A stretch of DNA of 38,561 nt, taken from positions 1 to 38,561 of the forward strand of contig JAIQFT010000036.1 in NCBI GenBank assembly GCA_020073185.1, in the 5' to 3' direction. The position numbers and the translations under genes are program-made. Numbering within the stretch: the stretch's first letter is position 1; each line of letters opens with the position of its first letter. Shown here one piece after another: positions 1 to 9,457 of this stretch. This stretch comes from Terriglobia bacterium (lineage in GTDB: Bacteria; Acidobacteriota; Terriglobia; Terriglobales; Acidobacteriaceae). Below the pieces are notes generated by a model, which was given only the letters and a program-made list of their open reading frames with translations, had not been told where the DNA came from and did no database searches.

Positions 1-1
1 C

Positions 2-82
2 TGGAAGGACATCTGGCAACTGAGAGCAATCCTAGGAAGAGGAGAAACAGAAAAAGCTGCGACTAAGCAGGAGGTCGCGTAA
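2..82 (+). CDS. Possible 3' end of a gene cut by the window edge
   Basis: The second reading frame is open from the first base for 26 codons and stops at TAA 80-82. The peptide starts Trp-Lys-Asp-Ile-Trp and ends Gln-Glu-Val-Ala, a plausible soluble C-terminus with a Lys/Glu-rich tail. The first frame is also open to position 66, so the frame choice is uncertain. No function can be read from so short a piece. The next small ORF starts one base after this stop, which would fit coupled genes. Confidence 0.3.
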   Translation, partial: WKDIWQLRAILGRGETEKAATKQEVA

Positions 83-83
83 C

Positions 84-170
84 ATGATCCCGAGCGCCGC
101 TCTTCAACCTCCAACTAAAAGCGGGACACTCTCGCTGCCCACGCCCGAAAATGCTTTTAAAGGAGAGTGA
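84..170 (+). CDS. Very small ORF (28 aa) with a strong ribosome binding site
   Basis: An AGGAGGT at 69-75 lies eight bases before an ATG at 84, an almost ideal Shine-Dalgarno arrangement. The ORF begins Met-Ile-Pro-Ser-Ala-Ala, is rich in Pro, Thr and Ser, and stops at TGA 168-170. It begins one base after the stop of the preceding frame. There is no signal peptide, membrane segment or known motif. It could be a real small protein, a leader peptide, or a chance ORF behind a GGAGG-like stretch. The main support is the ribosome binding site. Confidence 0.3.
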   Translation: MIPSAALQPPTKSGTLSLPTPENAFKGE

Positions 171-196
171 GTAGGACCTCGCGAATTACACTTCAG

Positions 197-220
197 GAGC
201 ACTAATTGTCGAGTGTGCTC
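197..220. repeat. Inverted repeat directly before the ribosome binding site of the 235-609 gene
   Basis: GAGCAC at 197-202 is complementary to GTGCTC at 215-220, with a 12-base loop. The right arm abuts the AGGAGG at 221-226. In RNA this would be a small hairpin next to the ribosome binding site; in DNA it could be a dyad operator. Six base pairs may be chance. Confidence 0.3.
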
Positions 221-234
221 AGGAGGATAAAGAT

Positions 235-609
235 ATGCGTAGATTTCTTACTTGTGCCGCTCTCGCTGGGGCCATTGTAACGTTCGCTCAACAGCAGCCG
301 ATCACAACGGAGAGTTGTGTTGTCACGCCACCTCCAAGGGGGCAAGTCGAAGTAACGTTCGAGAATAAGATTCTCGTTCTGGATGGCCTGAAGTGTACGA
401 GCTGCTCTTTCAAGAATGTGACACTGTTGTATTCGGGCGGGCAGTACGAATTGAAGGATGCAACATTTAGCGGATCGATTGCGATTGAGTTGCATGGAGC
501 CGCAGAAAATGGGCAGTTTGCAGTCTCAGTGCTTTCGTCGATCGAGCCGCAGGCGCGAAAGGTCGTGAGATTCGACGATCCGAAAACTATGTCGCTGAAG
601 AACATGTGA
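235..609 (+). CDS. Small secreted hypothetical protein (124 aa)
   Basis: I do not recognise this protein. The N-terminus has two Arg, then a hydrophobic stretch of about 14 residues ending near Phe-Ala-Gln, which reads as a Sec signal peptide with cleavage around residue 18. The mature part is beta-rich, with a Cys-x2-Cys pair (CTSC, about residues 54-57), a GGQYEL segment and a later SGSIAIELHG stretch. This resembles short repetitive extracytoplasmic beta proteins, but no family is assigned. The start is well supported: AGGAGG at 221-226 lies eight bases before the ATG. The stop overlaps the ATG of a degraded downstream frame (TGATG at 607-611), suggesting a former two-gene unit. A periplasmic or extracellular location is inferred from the signal peptide only. 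Confidence 0.65.
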   Translation: MRRFLTCAALAGAIVTFAQQQPITTESCVVTPPPRGQVEVTFENKILVLDGLKCTSCSFKNVTLLYSGGQYELKDATFSGSIAIELHGAAENGQFAVSVLSSIEPQARKVVRFDDPKTMSLKNM

Positions 610-914
610 TGATTCTACGGATCCTGGCGAAGTGTCCTACGCAAAAGGTCCGTCGGCGTGGGGATGGGTCGGCTTTTGCAGTCCTGGGACTTGCGACATC
701 GCTAGTGCCGACGGAATTTGTTCTTACCGCAGGTTCCTAAGCGACAACGATTTCTGATTTTGGGAAGCCGTCCGCCAGACCGGCGAAACCCGCCGTGGCC
801 TCCAAGCCGGAGGACGAGTCGGCGAAAGCGACGGGTGCGCCGGTGAAGAAATCGAAAAAAGGCAATAGGAAGAAGACGAAATTATCTGAGTCCTCGGTTG
901 TGAGTCGGCGCTGA
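609..914 (+). pseudogene. Broken small gene, one in-frame stop
   Basis: An ATG at 609 overlaps the stop of the preceding gene (TGATG). The frame reads 43 codons, including a hydrophobic stretch Phe-Ala-Val-Leu-Gly-Leu-Ala-Thr, then meets TAA at 738-740. The same frame continues without another stop to TGA 912-914. That second half is a Pro/Ala/Lys-rich tail typical of low-complexity ends of secreted or DNA-contacting proteins. One nonsense codon in an otherwise coherent frame suggests a decayed gene of about 101 codons. Alternatives are a genuine 43-residue peptide followed by non-coding DNA, or a sequencing error at the TAA. No function is assigned. Confidence 0.4.
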
Positions 915-988
915 AATCCACAGTCGAATCGTTTTCCACACCCAGGATGTGCTTCCCAACATAAAGTTCAGGCCCATAGAATTGAAGT

Positions 989-3900
989 ATGCCCATGTGT
1001 GAATTTGTTCATCTCCACCTGCACACCGATTACTCCCTGCTCGATGGCGCCTGCGACATAGACAAGCTGGTTACGCGCGTCCAGCAGCTCGGCATGCCTG
1101 CCGTGGCCATGACCGACCACGGCAACATCTTCGGCGCGTTCAATTTTTTCAACGCCGCGACCAAGGCGGGCGTCAAGCCGATCATCGGCTGCGAGCTCTA
1201 CGTCTGCACCAAGGACGACCACAACATCGAGCGCACCCCGCCCGACGGCGACACTTACAACCATCTGCTCGTGTTGGCCGAGAACGAGGAGGGATACCGC
1301 AACCTGGTAAAGATCACCAGCGAGGCTTCGCTGCACGGCTTTTATTACAAGCCGCGCATCTCGAAACGGTTTCTGGCCGAACACACGCGCGGGCTGATCG
1401 GATTGTCGGGGTGCCTGAAGGGCGAGGTCGCCGAGCGCCTGATGGAAGGCAAGTACGACGCCGCGAAAAAAGCCGCGGGGCAGTTCGCCGACATCTTCGG
1501 TAAGCAGAATTTTTACGTCGAAATCCAGAACCAGGGCCTCGAGCAGGAACAAACTATCAATCCCGCGCTGCACAAACTCTCGCGCGAGCTGGACCTGCCG
1601 CTGGTCGCTACCAACGACAGTCATTACCTCTGCGAGGACGACTGGCACGCGCAGGATGTCATGGTCTGCATCCAGACCGGCAAGTACATTCAGGACACCA
1701 ACCGGCTGAAATTCCAGACACGGCATTTCTACGTTAAGAACTACGACGAGATGCTGCAGATGTTCGGCGACACGCCGGAAGTGCTGCGCCGCACGCTGGA
1801 CATCGCCGCCCGCTGCAACCTCAAGCTGGAGAAAATCCGCGACCCGTTCCCGCATTTCGAGGTTCCCCCTGGGTTCACGCTCGACAGCTACTTCGAGCAT
1901 GTCGCGCGCCAAGGATTCGCGCAGCGTCTGGGCATGATCCGGGAATCCGGGCGGCAGGGCCGCGTCAAGCACCCGATCGGCGATTACGAGCAGCGCCTGG
2001 CGCGCGAGATCGCAATCATCCGCCAGATGCAATTCTCGGGATATTTCCTGATCGTGTGGGACTTCATCCGCTGGGCTCGAGAGCGCGGCATACCGGTCGG
2101 CCCGGGACGCGGTTCCGCCGCCGGGTCGCTGGTGTCGTACGCGATGGGGATCACCGATCTCGACCCGCTGCAGCACGAGTTGCTGTTCGAGCGCTTCCTC
2201 AATCCCGAGCGCGTGTCCATGCCCGATATCGACGTCGACTTCTGCATGAACCGGCGCGGCGAGGTCATCCATTACGTCACCGAGAAATACGGCCGCGACA
2301 ACGTGGCGCAGATCATCACCTTCGGCACGCTGATGGCGAAGGCTGCGATCAAGGACGTGGGCCGCGCCATGCAGATCCCCTACAGCGACGTCGACCGCAT
2401 CGCCAAGATGGTCCCGGCAACGCTGAACATCACCCTTAAGCAGGCGCTCCAGGACTCGCCTCCACTGCAGCAGGCGTATGACAGCGAGCCGCAGGTCAAG
2501 GAGCTGATTGATACCGCCCAGCGCCTCGAGGGACTGGTGCGCAATGCGGGCGTGCACGCGGCCGGCGTGGTCATCTCGCCGCAGCCGCTGATCGATCTGG
2601 TCCCGCTCCACAAGACCAAGAACGACGAAATCGTCACCGCCTTCGACATGAAGGCGATCGAAAAGATGGGCCTGCTGAAGATGGACTTTCTCGGGCTCAC
2701 CACGCTGACCATTCTTGACGACGCGCTCAAGCTCATCCGCCAAACCCGCGGCGAAGAGCTCGACTGGAACAAGATCCCACTCGACGACAAACCAACCTAC
2801 GAGAAGGTATTCCACGGCGGGCTGACCAGCGGCGTCTTCCAGTTTGAATCGCACGGCATGCGCGATGTGCTGCGGCGCTACAAGCCGAACACGGTGGAAG
2901 ATCTCACCGCCTTGAACGCACTCTACCGCCCCGGCCCCATCCAGGGTGGCATGATTGACGACTTCATCGAGCGCAAGTGGGGCCGCCGGAAAATCGAATA
3001 CGAGCTGCCGGAGCTGGAGCCGATCCTGCGCGAGACGCTCGGCGTCATCGTCTACCAGGAACAGGTAATGCAGATTGCCAACCGCCTCGCCGGCTATTCG
3101 CTCGGGGAAGCCGACATCCTGCGCCGCGCCATGGGCAAGAAAGATCCCGACGAAATGGCGAAGCAGCGCGACCGCTTCGTGCGTGGAGCGACGGAGCGCG
3201 GCTTCCCGCAACGAAAGGTGGAAAAGATTTTCGAACTGATGGAGCAATTCGCGGGCTACGGCTTCAACAAGTCGCACTCCGCCGCCTACGCTCTGCTCGC
3301 CTATCAGACCGCCTATCTGAAGACGCATTATGCGGTCGAATTCATGGCGGCGCTGCTGACCTCCGTGACCGGCAGCACGGACGACGTCGTGAAGTACATC
3401 AACGAGTGCCGCGAGATGGGCATTGCCGTCGAGCCGCCTGACATCAACGTCAGCGACGCCAACTTCACCCCCCACGGGCAGGCAATCCGGTTTGGATTGG
3501 CGGCCATCAAGAACGTCGGCCAAAACGCGATCGAATCCATCGTCGCCGCCCGCCAGAAAATCGGGCGTCTCCGCTCGTTCTTCGACTTCTGCGAAAACGT
3601 GGACCTGCGTCTGTTGAATAAGCGCGTTCTGGAATCGCTCATCAAAAGCGGCGCCATGGATTCCCTGGGCCGCCGCAAGCAACTCTTCGACGCCGTAGAT
3701 AGAGCCATGGAGCGCGGCCAGAAGACGCAGCGCGACCTGGACGCCGGCCAGCATGGGCTGTTTGGCGTCTTCGACGGGCCGCAGGAGCAAGCGCCGAAGG
3801 CCGAGTATCTCGACGGCGCCGAGTGGGACGAGCACCAGCGCCTCGCCGCCGAAAAGGAAATCCTGGGCTTCTTCATCACCGGACATCCGCTGCAAAAGTA

Positions 3901-4474
3901 CGAGTCGAAGCTGCAGGATTTCGCCGCGCTCTCCACCCAGGAAATCTGCGCCATGAAGCAGAGCACCGGCAAGGACGAAATTTTCACCGCCGGCATCATC
4001 ACCCACGTCTGCGTGGCCAAGTCGCGCAAGGGCGACCTCTACGCGCAGGGCGTGCTGGAAGACATGTTCGGCACGGTGGACATGATCGTATTCCCGGAAG
4101 CGTACCGGCGCCTGGCGGACAAAGTGAAGCTCGAGGTTCCGGTGCTGGTGAAGGCCGGCGTGCGCGTCGAGGAAGGCGCCAATCCCAAAGTCCTGGTCGG
4201 CGACATCGAGCCGCTGGAGCAGGCCCGGCCCAAGCTGCCGCGCGCCCTCCGCATCCGCGTGCCCCTGGAGACCGCGACCGTCGAGACCGTCGACGTACTG
4301 CACGCGCACTGCACATCGCATCCCGGCGAGGCCAAGATATTGTTCGACCTGGAACGTGCTGACGACTTCATGGTGATCATGGAGCCGGAGGGCTATAATG
4401 TGCAACCGGACCGGGCATTCATTGCGCGGGTAGAGGAGCTATGCGGGCGCGGCAGTGTCCGCATTGTGGACTAA
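989..4474 (+). CDS. dnaE: DNA polymerase III subunit alpha
   Basis: This is the catalytic subunit of the replicative polymerase, extending DNA in the cytoplasmic replisome. Its 1161 residues match the bacterial DnaE1 length. The N-terminal PHP domain keeps the metal-binding pattern HLHLHTDYS (residues 8-16) and a later MTDHGN. The polymerase core has [10 protein letters not shown], the catalytic pair in PDIDVDF (Asp413, Asp415) and a third catalytic Asp566 in KMDFLGL. The helix-hairpin-helix and OB-fold regions follow, the latter around residues 985-1035. The ATG at 989 was chosen; a second ATG two codons on (995) is equally possible. No strong ribosome binding site is visible. accA follows 37 bases after the stop. 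Unlike E. coli DnaE, the PHP histidines are intact, which could mean a metal-dependent proofreading activity (inference). Confidence 0.97.
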   Translation: MPMCEFVHLHLHTDYSLLDGACDIDKLVTRVQQLGMPAVAMTDHGNIFGAFNFFNAATKAGVKPIIGCELYVCTKDDHNIERTPPDGDTYNHLLVLAENEEGYRNLVKITSEASLHGFYYKPRISKRFLAEHTRGLIGLSGCLKGEVAERLMEGKYDAAKKAAGQFADIFGKQNFYVEIQNQGLEQEQTINPALHKLSRELDLPLVATNDSHYLCEDDWHAQDVMVCIQTGKYIQDTNRLKFQTRHFYVKNYDEMLQMFGDTPEVLRRTLDIAARCNLKLEKIRDPFPHFEVPPGFTLDSYFEHVARQGFAQRLGMIRESGRQGRVKHPIGDYEQRLAREIAIIRQMQFSGYFLIVWDFIRWARERGIPVGPGRGSAAGSLVSYAMGITDLDPLQHELLFERFLNPERVSMPDIDVDFCMNRRGEVIHYVTEKYGRDNVAQIITFGTLMAKAAIKDVGRAMQIPYSDVDRIAKMVPATLNITLKQALQDSPPLQQAYDSEPQVKELIDTAQRLEGLVRNAGVHAAGVVISPQPLIDLVPLHKTKNDEIVTAFDMKAIEKMGLLKMDFLGLTTLTILDDALKLIRQTRGEELDWNKIPLDDKPTYEKVFHGGLTSGVFQFESHGMRDVLRRYKPNTVEDLTALNALYRPGPIQGGMIDDFIERKWGRRKIEYELPELEPILRETLGVIVYQEQVMQIANRLAGYSLGEADILRRAMGKKDPDEMAKQRDRFVRGATERGFPQRKVEKIFELMEQFAGYGFNKSHSAAYALLAYQTAYLKTHYAVEFMAALLTSVTGSTDDVVKYINECREMGIAVEPPDINVSDANFTPHGQAIRFGLAAIKNVGQNAIESIVAARQKIGRLRSFFDFCENVDLRLLNKRVLESLIKSGAMDSLGRRKQLFDAVDRAMERGQKTQRDLDAGQHGLFGVFDGPQEQAPKAEYLDGAEWDEHQRLAAEKEILGFFITGHPLQKYESKLQDFAALSTQEICAMKQSTGKDEIFTAGIITHVCVAKSRKGDLYAQGVLEDMFGTVDMIVFPEAYRRLADKVKLEVPVLVKAGVRVEEGANPKVLVGDIEPLEQARPKLPRALRIRVPLETATVETVDVLHAHCTSHPGEAKILFDLERADDFMVIMEPEGYNVQPDRAFIARVEELCGRGSVRIVD

Positions 4475-4511
4475 CCGCAATTGCCGACGCGCGCGGGATA
4501 ACGGAAACCTG

Positions 4512-5465
4512 ATGGATTCTGCCGAACAGGCAAAACAGGAACTCGAAAATATCGAGCAGCAAGTCCGCCACCTGGAGAAGGCCGCTGGCGAGAACCAGGA
4601 AGCCCGCCGCCAACTGCAAACTCTCCAGGAACAGATCGAGGCCCTGCGCCGGCAGGTCACCTCCCATCTCGGTCCGTGGCAGAAGACCGAACTGGCCCGC
4701 CACCCGCAGCGCCCGTATACGCTCGACTACATCGAGCGCATCTTCACCGACTGGAGCGAGATGCACGGCGACCGCGGCTTTTCCGACGATCCGGCGATCG
4801 TGTGCGGCATGGCGAAATTTCACGGCGAGGATGTCGCCGTCATCGGCACGCAGAAGGGACGCGACGCCAAGCAACGGGTGTACCGCAATTTCGGCATGCC
4901 GAATCCCGAGGGTTATCGCAAGGCCCTGCGTGTGATGCGCTTCGCGGAAAAATTCCGCCGGCCGATTTTCACCCTTGTGGACACGCCCGGCGCCTATCCC
5001 GGGCTGGGCGCCGAAGAGCGCGGGCAGGCGGAAGCCATCGCCCACAACCTGCGCGAGATGGCGCGCCTGCGCGTACCCATCCTCACCACTATCACGGGCG
5101 AGGGCGGCAGCGGCGGCGCGCTCGCCATCGCCGTCGGCGACCGCGTACTCATGATGGAGAACGCCATCTACTCCGTCATTTCGCCGGAGGGCTGCGCCTC
5201 CATCATGTGGCGAGACGCGTCCAAGAGGGAACTGGCGGCCGCGGCGATGAAGATCACCGCCGACGACCTGAGCCGGTTTCGCCTGGTCGACGAAGTCGTG
5301 CCGGAACCACCGGGCGGCGCGCAGAACGATTGGGATGCCGCCGCGCGCATGCTCGATAAGCGTCTGCAAGCCAATCTTGCCCAGCTCAAGGCGAAGTCGC
5401 CCGAGGAGCTGACGGCGCAGCGTTACGACAAGTTTCGCAGGATCGCGCAGGCCTTCACCGAGTAG
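4512..5465 (+). CDS. accA: Acetyl-CoA carboxylase carboxyltransferase subunit alpha
   Basis: AccA pairs with AccD to move the carboxyl group from carboxybiotin to acetyl-CoA, giving malonyl-CoA for fatty acid synthesis. From the ATG at 4512 the protein has 317 residues, close to E. coli AccA (319). It begins with the expected coiled-coil helix rich in Gln and Glu. It then carries [37 protein letters not shown], the oxyanion-type [17 protein letters not shown] and [15 protein letters not shown], all typical of the family. An upstream ATG at 4455 would add 19 residues unlike the family and overlap dnaE, so it was rejected. The gene lies 37 bases after dnaE in the same direction and may share its transcript. 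accD is not in the window. Confidence 0.95.
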   Translation: MDSAEQAKQELENIEQQVRHLEKAAGENQEARRQLQTLQEQIEALRRQVTSHLGPWQKTELARHPQRPYTLDYIERIFTDWSEMHGDRGFSDDPAIVCGMAKFHGEDVAVIGTQKGRDAKQRVYRNFGMPNPEGYRKALRVMRFAEKFRRPIFTLVDTPGAYPGLGAEERGQAEAIAHNLREMARLRVPILTTITGEGGSGGALAIAVGDRVLMMENAIYSVISPEGCASIMWRDASKRELAAAAMKITADDLSRFRLVDEVVPEPPGGAQNDWDAAARMLDKRLQANLAQLKAKSPEELTAQRYDKFRRIAQAFTE

Positions 5466-5515
5466 CGGGCGTTCACATCGTAGTACGATATTCCGGAATC
5501 GAACCGGCGGCCCGC
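5465..5515. repeat. Nested inverted repeat after accA
   Basis: GCGGGC at 5465-5470 is complementary to GCCCGC at 5510-5515, and the perfect palindrome ATTCCGGAAT lies inside at 5490-5499. There is no T-run, so a standard intrinsic terminator is not supported. It may be a transcript-end structure between accA and korA, or chance. Confidence 0.3.
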
Positions 5516-5632
5516 AGCATCTCTGTTGGTGGGGGGATTGGTCGTCCTGAAAATCTCGGCGATGCCGCATGATTTCCGCGCGCAAGTCCTCCCCTTGGCG
5601 ATCGTTCGGAATTCATTCTAAGGACAGCTTTC

Positions 5633-7471
5633 ATGGCTACGACTGAAATCGGTCCCCGCGAACTCTCCAGCCGCGTGGAGCGGAAGCCGGTGGTCAACGA
5701 CTTCTCGCTCCAGGTCGCGACGGTGAACGGTTCCGGGTCGCAATCGGCCAACACCGTGCTCTTGCGCACCATTTTCCAGATGGGCATCCCGGTCTCGGGC
5801 AAGAACCTGTTTCCCTCCAACATCGCCGGGCTGCCGACCTGGTACACCATCCGCGCCAGCAAAGACGGTTACATCGCGCGCAAGAAGGAAATCGATTTCC
5901 TGGTGGCCATGAACCCGGAGACCGCACAGGAAGATGTCATGTCGCTCGCGCCAGGGGCTGCGGCGCTCTACGACGAGCCGCTGGATCTGCGCTCCCTTCG
6001 CCAGGATCTAACCTTCTACTCCGTCCCGTTCGACAAGCTGGTCGCCCCGGTCTGCCCGGAAGCCAAGCTGCGCAAGCTGGTCAAGAACATGGTCTACGTC
6101 GGCGTGGTGGCGCGGTTGCTCAACCTCGACCCGGTGGAGATGGAGAAAGCCATCCGCAAACAGTTCGGGCGGAAAGTTAGGGCCGCCGACCTCAACGTCG
6201 GCGCCGCCAAGGCGGGATACGACTACGCGGCTTCGTCGCTGACCAAGGCGGATCCCTTCACGATCGAGCGCATGGACAAGACGCGCGGCCAAATTATCAT
6301 TGACGGCAACTCGGCGGCCGCGCTGGGCTGCATGTTCGCCGGCGTGACGGTGGTGACCTGGTACCCGATTACGCCCTCGTCGTCGCTTGTCGAAACGCTC
6401 ATCGATTACATGAAGCAATACCGCATCGGCAAAGATGGCAGAGCCACTTTTGCCATCGTGCAGGCGGAAGACGAACTCGCCGCCATCGGCATGGTGCTGG
6501 GCGCGGCCTGGGCCGGTGCGCGCTCCATGACCTCCACTTCCGGTCCCGGCATATCGCTCATGGCCGAGTTCACCGGCCTCGGCTACTACGTCGAAGTGCC
6601 GGCGGTCGTTTGGGACATCCAGCGCGTTGGGCCTTCCACCGGCATGCCCACCCGTACCGCGCAGGGTGACGTGCTTTCCACCGCGTTCCTGTCGCACGGT
6701 GACACCCAGCACATCCTTCTGTTTCCCGCCTCGGTGCACGAGTGCTTCAGCATGGCCGGTGACGCCTTCGATCTGGCGGAGCAATTCCAGACGCCGGTGT
6801 TCGTGCTCTCCGATCTCGATCTCGGGATGAACAACTGGATGTCGGAGCCGTTCCAGTATCCCGAAAAACCGATCCGCCGCGGCAAGGTGCTGAGCAAGCA
6901 AGACCTCGACCGGCTAGGCGGTTTCGCGCGCTACAAGGACGTGGACGGCGACGGCATCGGCTATCGCACGCTCCCCGGCACCGACCATCCCGCGGCGGCG
7001 TACTTCACGCGCGGCAGCGGCCACAACGAAAAGGCGCAGTACAGCGAGCGTCCCGACGATTACGTCAACAACATGGAGCGGCTGAGCCACAAATTCGAGA
7101 CCGCGCGCGCGCACGTTCCCAAGCCGGAAATCGTGCAGAACGGCAGGTCGAAGATAGGCATCATCGCCTACGGCACTTCGCACTGGGCGCTGGTGGAAAG
7201 CCGCGACCAGTTGCGCAACGAATACGGCGTCGAAGCCGATTACCTGCGCATTCGGGCCTTCCCCTTCAACCGCGACGTGCACGAGTTCGTCGCCTCGCAC
7301 GACCGCGTCTATGTAGTGGACCAGAACCGCGACGCGCAGATGATGGCGCTGCTCAAGCTCGATCTCAACGTCGCCCATCTCACCAAGCTGCGCAGCGTGC
7401 GTCATTTCAACGGCCTGCCCATTGACGCGCGTTCCATCACCGACGAGATCATTTCGCAGGAGGGCCGATAA
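5633..7471 (+). CDS. korA: 2-oxoacid (probably 2-oxoglutarate):ferredoxin oxidoreductase, fused gamma-alpha subunit
   Basis: With KorB this enzyme oxidatively decarboxylates a 2-oxoacid, most likely 2-oxoglutarate, to its CoA ester and passes electrons to ferredoxin. The 612 residues hold a gamma domain first (about 25-205, with the NGSGSQSAN nucleotide-loop-like start and the PSNIAGLPTWYTIR segment). An alpha domain follows, with GNSAAALGCMFAGVTVV and WYPITPSSSLVE (Trp243-Tyr244-Pro245), the thiamine-pyrimidine-binding signature. The alpha C-terminal domain ends near residue 605. This gamma-alpha fusion is the KorA architecture of two-subunit enzymes. The ATG at 5633 follows an AAGGA about 12 bases upstream. 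korB starts at the very next base after the stop. Substrate choice between 2-oxoglutarate and other 2-oxoacids cannot be fixed from sequence alone. Confidence 0.9.
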   Translation: MATTEIGPRELSSRVERKPVVNDFSLQVATVNGSGSQSANTVLLRTIFQMGIPVSGKNLFPSNIAGLPTWYTIRASKDGYIARKKEIDFLVAMNPETAQEDVMSLAPGAAALYDEPLDLRSLRQDLTFYSVPFDKLVAPVCPEAKLRKLVKNMVYVGVVARLLNLDPVEMEKAIRKQFGRKVRAADLNVGAAKAGYDYAASSLTKADPFTIERMDKTRGQIIIDGNSAAALGCMFAGVTVVTWYPITPSSSLVETLIDYMKQYRIGKDGRATFAIVQAEDELAAIGMVLGAAWAGARSMTSTSGPGISLMAEFTGLGYYVEVPAVVWDIQRVGPSTGMPTRTAQGDVLSTAFLSHGDTQHILLFPASVHECFSMAGDAFDLAEQFQTPVFVLSDLDLGMNNWMSEPFQYPEKPIRRGKVLSKQDLDRLGGFARYKDVDGDGIGYRTLPGTDHPAAAYFTRGSGHNEKAQYSERPDDYVNNMERLSHKFETARAHVPKPEIVQNGRSKIGIIAYGTSHWALVESRDQLRNEYGVEADYLRIRAFPFNRDVHEFVASHDRVYVVDQNRDAQMMALLKLDLNVAHLTKLRSVRHFNGLPIDARSITDEIISQEGR

Positions 7472-8518
7472 ATGGCGACCACACCGACTTCCACGCCCCA
7501 GCCCAAGACCAACCGCATCGGCCTGACGGTGATCGACTACCGCGGCGGCAAGAGCACGCTGTGCGCCGGCTGCGGCCATAACGCCATCTCGGAACGCATT
7601 ATTGACGCCATGTACGAAATGGGCGTGCCGCCCGAGCGCGTGATCAAGCCCTCCGGCATCGGCTGCTCCTCCAAAAGCCCCGCCTATTTCATGAGCCGCT
7701 CGCACAGCTTCAACGCGGTGCACGGCCGCATGCCGTCGGTCACGACCGGAGCCTTGCTGGCGAACCGAAAACTGATCGCGCTCGGCGTCAGCGGCGACGG
7801 TGACACCGCCTCCATCGGCATCGGGCAGTTCGTGCACTTGATGCGCCGCAACCTGCCCATGATTTACATCATCGAGGACAACGGCGTGTACGGCCTCACC
7901 AAGGGCCAGTTCTCGGCCACGGCCGATCTCGGCTCCAAGCTGAAGTCAGGCGTGATCAATGACCTGCCGCCGATCGATACCTGCTCGCTCGCCATCATGC
8001 TGGGCGCCACCTACGTCGGCCGCTCGTTCTCCGGCGACAAAAAGCAACTGCTCGCCATGCTGAAGGCGGCCATTGCGCACAACGGCACCGCCATGCTCGA
8101 CGTGATTTCGCCGTGCGTGACCTTCAACGACCACGAGGGTTCGACCAAGTCGTACAAGTTCACCAAGGACCATGACGAGCCGTTGCAGGAAGTCAGCTTC
8201 GTGCCCGCGTTCGAGGACATCAACGTGGAGTACGATGCCGGGACAATGGTGGACGTGACGATGCACGACGGATCGCGTTTGCGCATGCGCAAGATTGAGG
8301 AAGAATACGATCCCACCAACAAGGCGGAAGCCCTCAAGCGGCTCGCCGAGGCCCACGACAAGGGCGAGGTGCTTACCGGCGTCTTCTATTTGAACCCGAA
8401 AGCGCCCACCTTCCTGGAATTGCTCAATATCGCCGACGATCCGCTGGCTACCTTGCCGGAATCGGCGGTCCGTCCCTCGCGCCAGGTGCTGGAAGAGTGC
8501 ATGGAGGAGCTGCGGTAG
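7472..8518 (+). CDS. korB: 2-oxoacid (probably 2-oxoglutarate):ferredoxin oxidoreductase, beta subunit
   Basis: This is the thiamine diphosphate and iron-sulfur subunit partnering KorA. In its 348 residues, CAGCGHN (Cys31, Cys34) and GIGCSSKSPAYF (Cys65) carry candidate [4Fe-4S] cysteines. GVSGDGDTASIGIGQF (Gly-Asp-Gly-Asp near 108-111) with EDNGVYGLTKGQ (Asn137) forms the thiamine diphosphate and magnesium site. A C-terminal cysteine in DVISPCVTFNDHEGSTKSYK is also typical. The beginning (TVIDYRGGKSTLCAGC) matches KorB-type proteins. The ATG directly follows the korA stop, so the pair is surely co-translated. No separate ferredoxin-like delta subunit is next to it, as in the KorAB class. The gene is convergent with the Crp-type regulator 26 bases away. 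Confidence 0.92.
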   Translation: MATTPTSTPQPKTNRIGLTVIDYRGGKSTLCAGCGHNAISERIIDAMYEMGVPPERVIKPSGIGCSSKSPAYFMSRSHSFNAVHGRMPSVTTGALLANRKLIALGVSGDGDTASIGIGQFVHLMRRNLPMIYIIEDNGVYGLTKGQFSATADLGSKLKSGVINDLPPIDTCSLAIMLGATYVGRSFSGDKKQLLAMLKAAIAHNGTAMLDVISPCVTFNDHEGSTKSYKFTKDHDEPLQEVSFVPAFEDINVEYDAGTMVDVTMHDGSRLRMRKIEEEYDPTNKAEALKRLAEAHDKGEVLTGVFYLNPKAPTFLELLNIADDPLATLPESAVRPSRQVLEECMEELR

Positions 8519-8530
8519 GGAAGCAGCAGC

Positions 8531-8561
8531 CCATGGTTCCGACGTCAGGCCGGGACCATGG
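8531..8561. terminator. Strong hairpin between convergent korB and crp-like gene
   Basis: CCATGGTTCC at 8531-8540 pairs with GGGACCATGG at 8552-8561, ten pairs including one G-T wobble, with an 11-base loop. It sits just after the korB stop and overlaps the last codons of the minus-strand regulator. No T-run follows on either strand, so it is at best a non-canonical bidirectional transcript end. Confidence 0.4.
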
Positions 8562-9237
8562 ATTCCAGCGCCATGCGATCGCGAATGATGAAGGTGGCGC
8601 CGTTCTGTTCCACCAGGTGCCGCTTCTTGAATGCCGCCAGCGTGCGCGTGACCGTTTCCCGCGAGGATCCGATCATCTGCGCCATCTCCTCGTGCGTCAG
8701 ACCCAGTTTCATGCAGCCGGGTTGTTGCGGTGTGCCGTTCTTGTCGAGACTCTCCACCAGGAAGCGCGCCAGCCTTCCGCTGGCTGACTCGGCCAGCATC
8801 AGGTTGCGTACCTCGCGGCAAGTGAAGCTGTATTCGTGGCTCAAGTTCTCCGCCAGCCACAGCGCCAAGTGGTTGTGCTCATGCATGAGCCGCAATATGT
8901 CCGCTCGCTTCACAAAGCTGATCTCCGAGGCCTCCAACGTTTCCGCCGTCGCTTCATACGCGTGCGACGAAACCGAGGCGCTGATGCCCAGCACTTCACC
9001 TGCCTTGGCAATCCGCAGAATCAGTGTCTTTCCATCGCGTGAGCACACCGAAAGCTTCACCCGTCCGCGCAGCACCATGAAGACTCCGCGGGGCGTCTGC
9101 CCTTCAACGAACAGAACAGCGTCGCTCGGATAGCTGGTCGTGAACTCCAGTCTTTCAAGCTCTTTGATCAATGCCGGAGGCATGTCGTGGAAGATCTCGC
9201 TCAGTATCGTCGTCTTGTTTACGGTTGCAGTCGCCAT
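8545..9237 (-). CDS. Crp/Fnr family transcriptional regulator
   Basis: This is a DNA-binding regulator with an N-terminal cyclic-nucleotide-binding-type beta barrel (about residues 15-130; DAVLFVEGQTPRGVFMVLRGRVKL and the GEVLGISA turn) and a C-terminal winged helix (about 150-225; LTHEEMAQMIGSSRETVTRTL as the recognition helix-turn-helix). The start at 9237 gives 230 residues and has a good GAGGTGAGGA before the ATG; the longer reading back to 9336 lacks this and adds an unfamilial N-terminus. There is no N-terminal cysteine cluster, so it is not an oxygen-sensing Fnr. The ligand is unknown. It reads toward korB and lies downstream of the hybrid kinase on the same strand with a 220-base gap. 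Its targets cannot be told from sequence. Confidence 0.88.
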   Translation of the reverse strand: MATATVNKTTILSEIFHDMPPALIKELERLEFTTSYPSDAVLFVEGQTPRGVFMVLRGRVKLSVCSRDGKTLILRIAKAGEVLGISASVSSHAYEATAETLEASEISFVKRADILRLMHEHNHLALWLAENLSHEYSFTCREVRNLMLAESASGRLARFLVESLDKNGTPQQPGCMKLGLTHEEMAQMIGSSRETVTRTLAAFKKRHLVEQNGATFIIRDRMALESMVPA

Positions 9238-9457
9238 GTCCTCACCTCGCAGAAGAGAAGTGCAACTGCGGGGCCATCCTTCGCCACTCCTAAACACAGT
9301 CGGAGAAGCGCGCCTGCGACCAACAAAATAAGACACTTACGCCAACCAGCCTCCGCTGTTGCGACCGGCTGGGAATCCTAGCCGGGCACTATGTCACATC
9401 GAGGTGGGTTATTTCGCACAGCTATGTGTGATCTCAAGCGCTGGTCGAATGCCTTGC

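Noticed and set aside
968-4405. A 1145-codon open frame on the minus strand across dnaE
   Set aside because: It is the antisense of a clear dnaE gene, kept open by GC-rich codon bias; composition is Arg/His/Val-rich with no domain.
4455-4511. Upstream ATG for accA
   Set aside because: It would add 19 residues unlike AccA and overlap dnaE; the ATG at 4512 gives the normal length and start.
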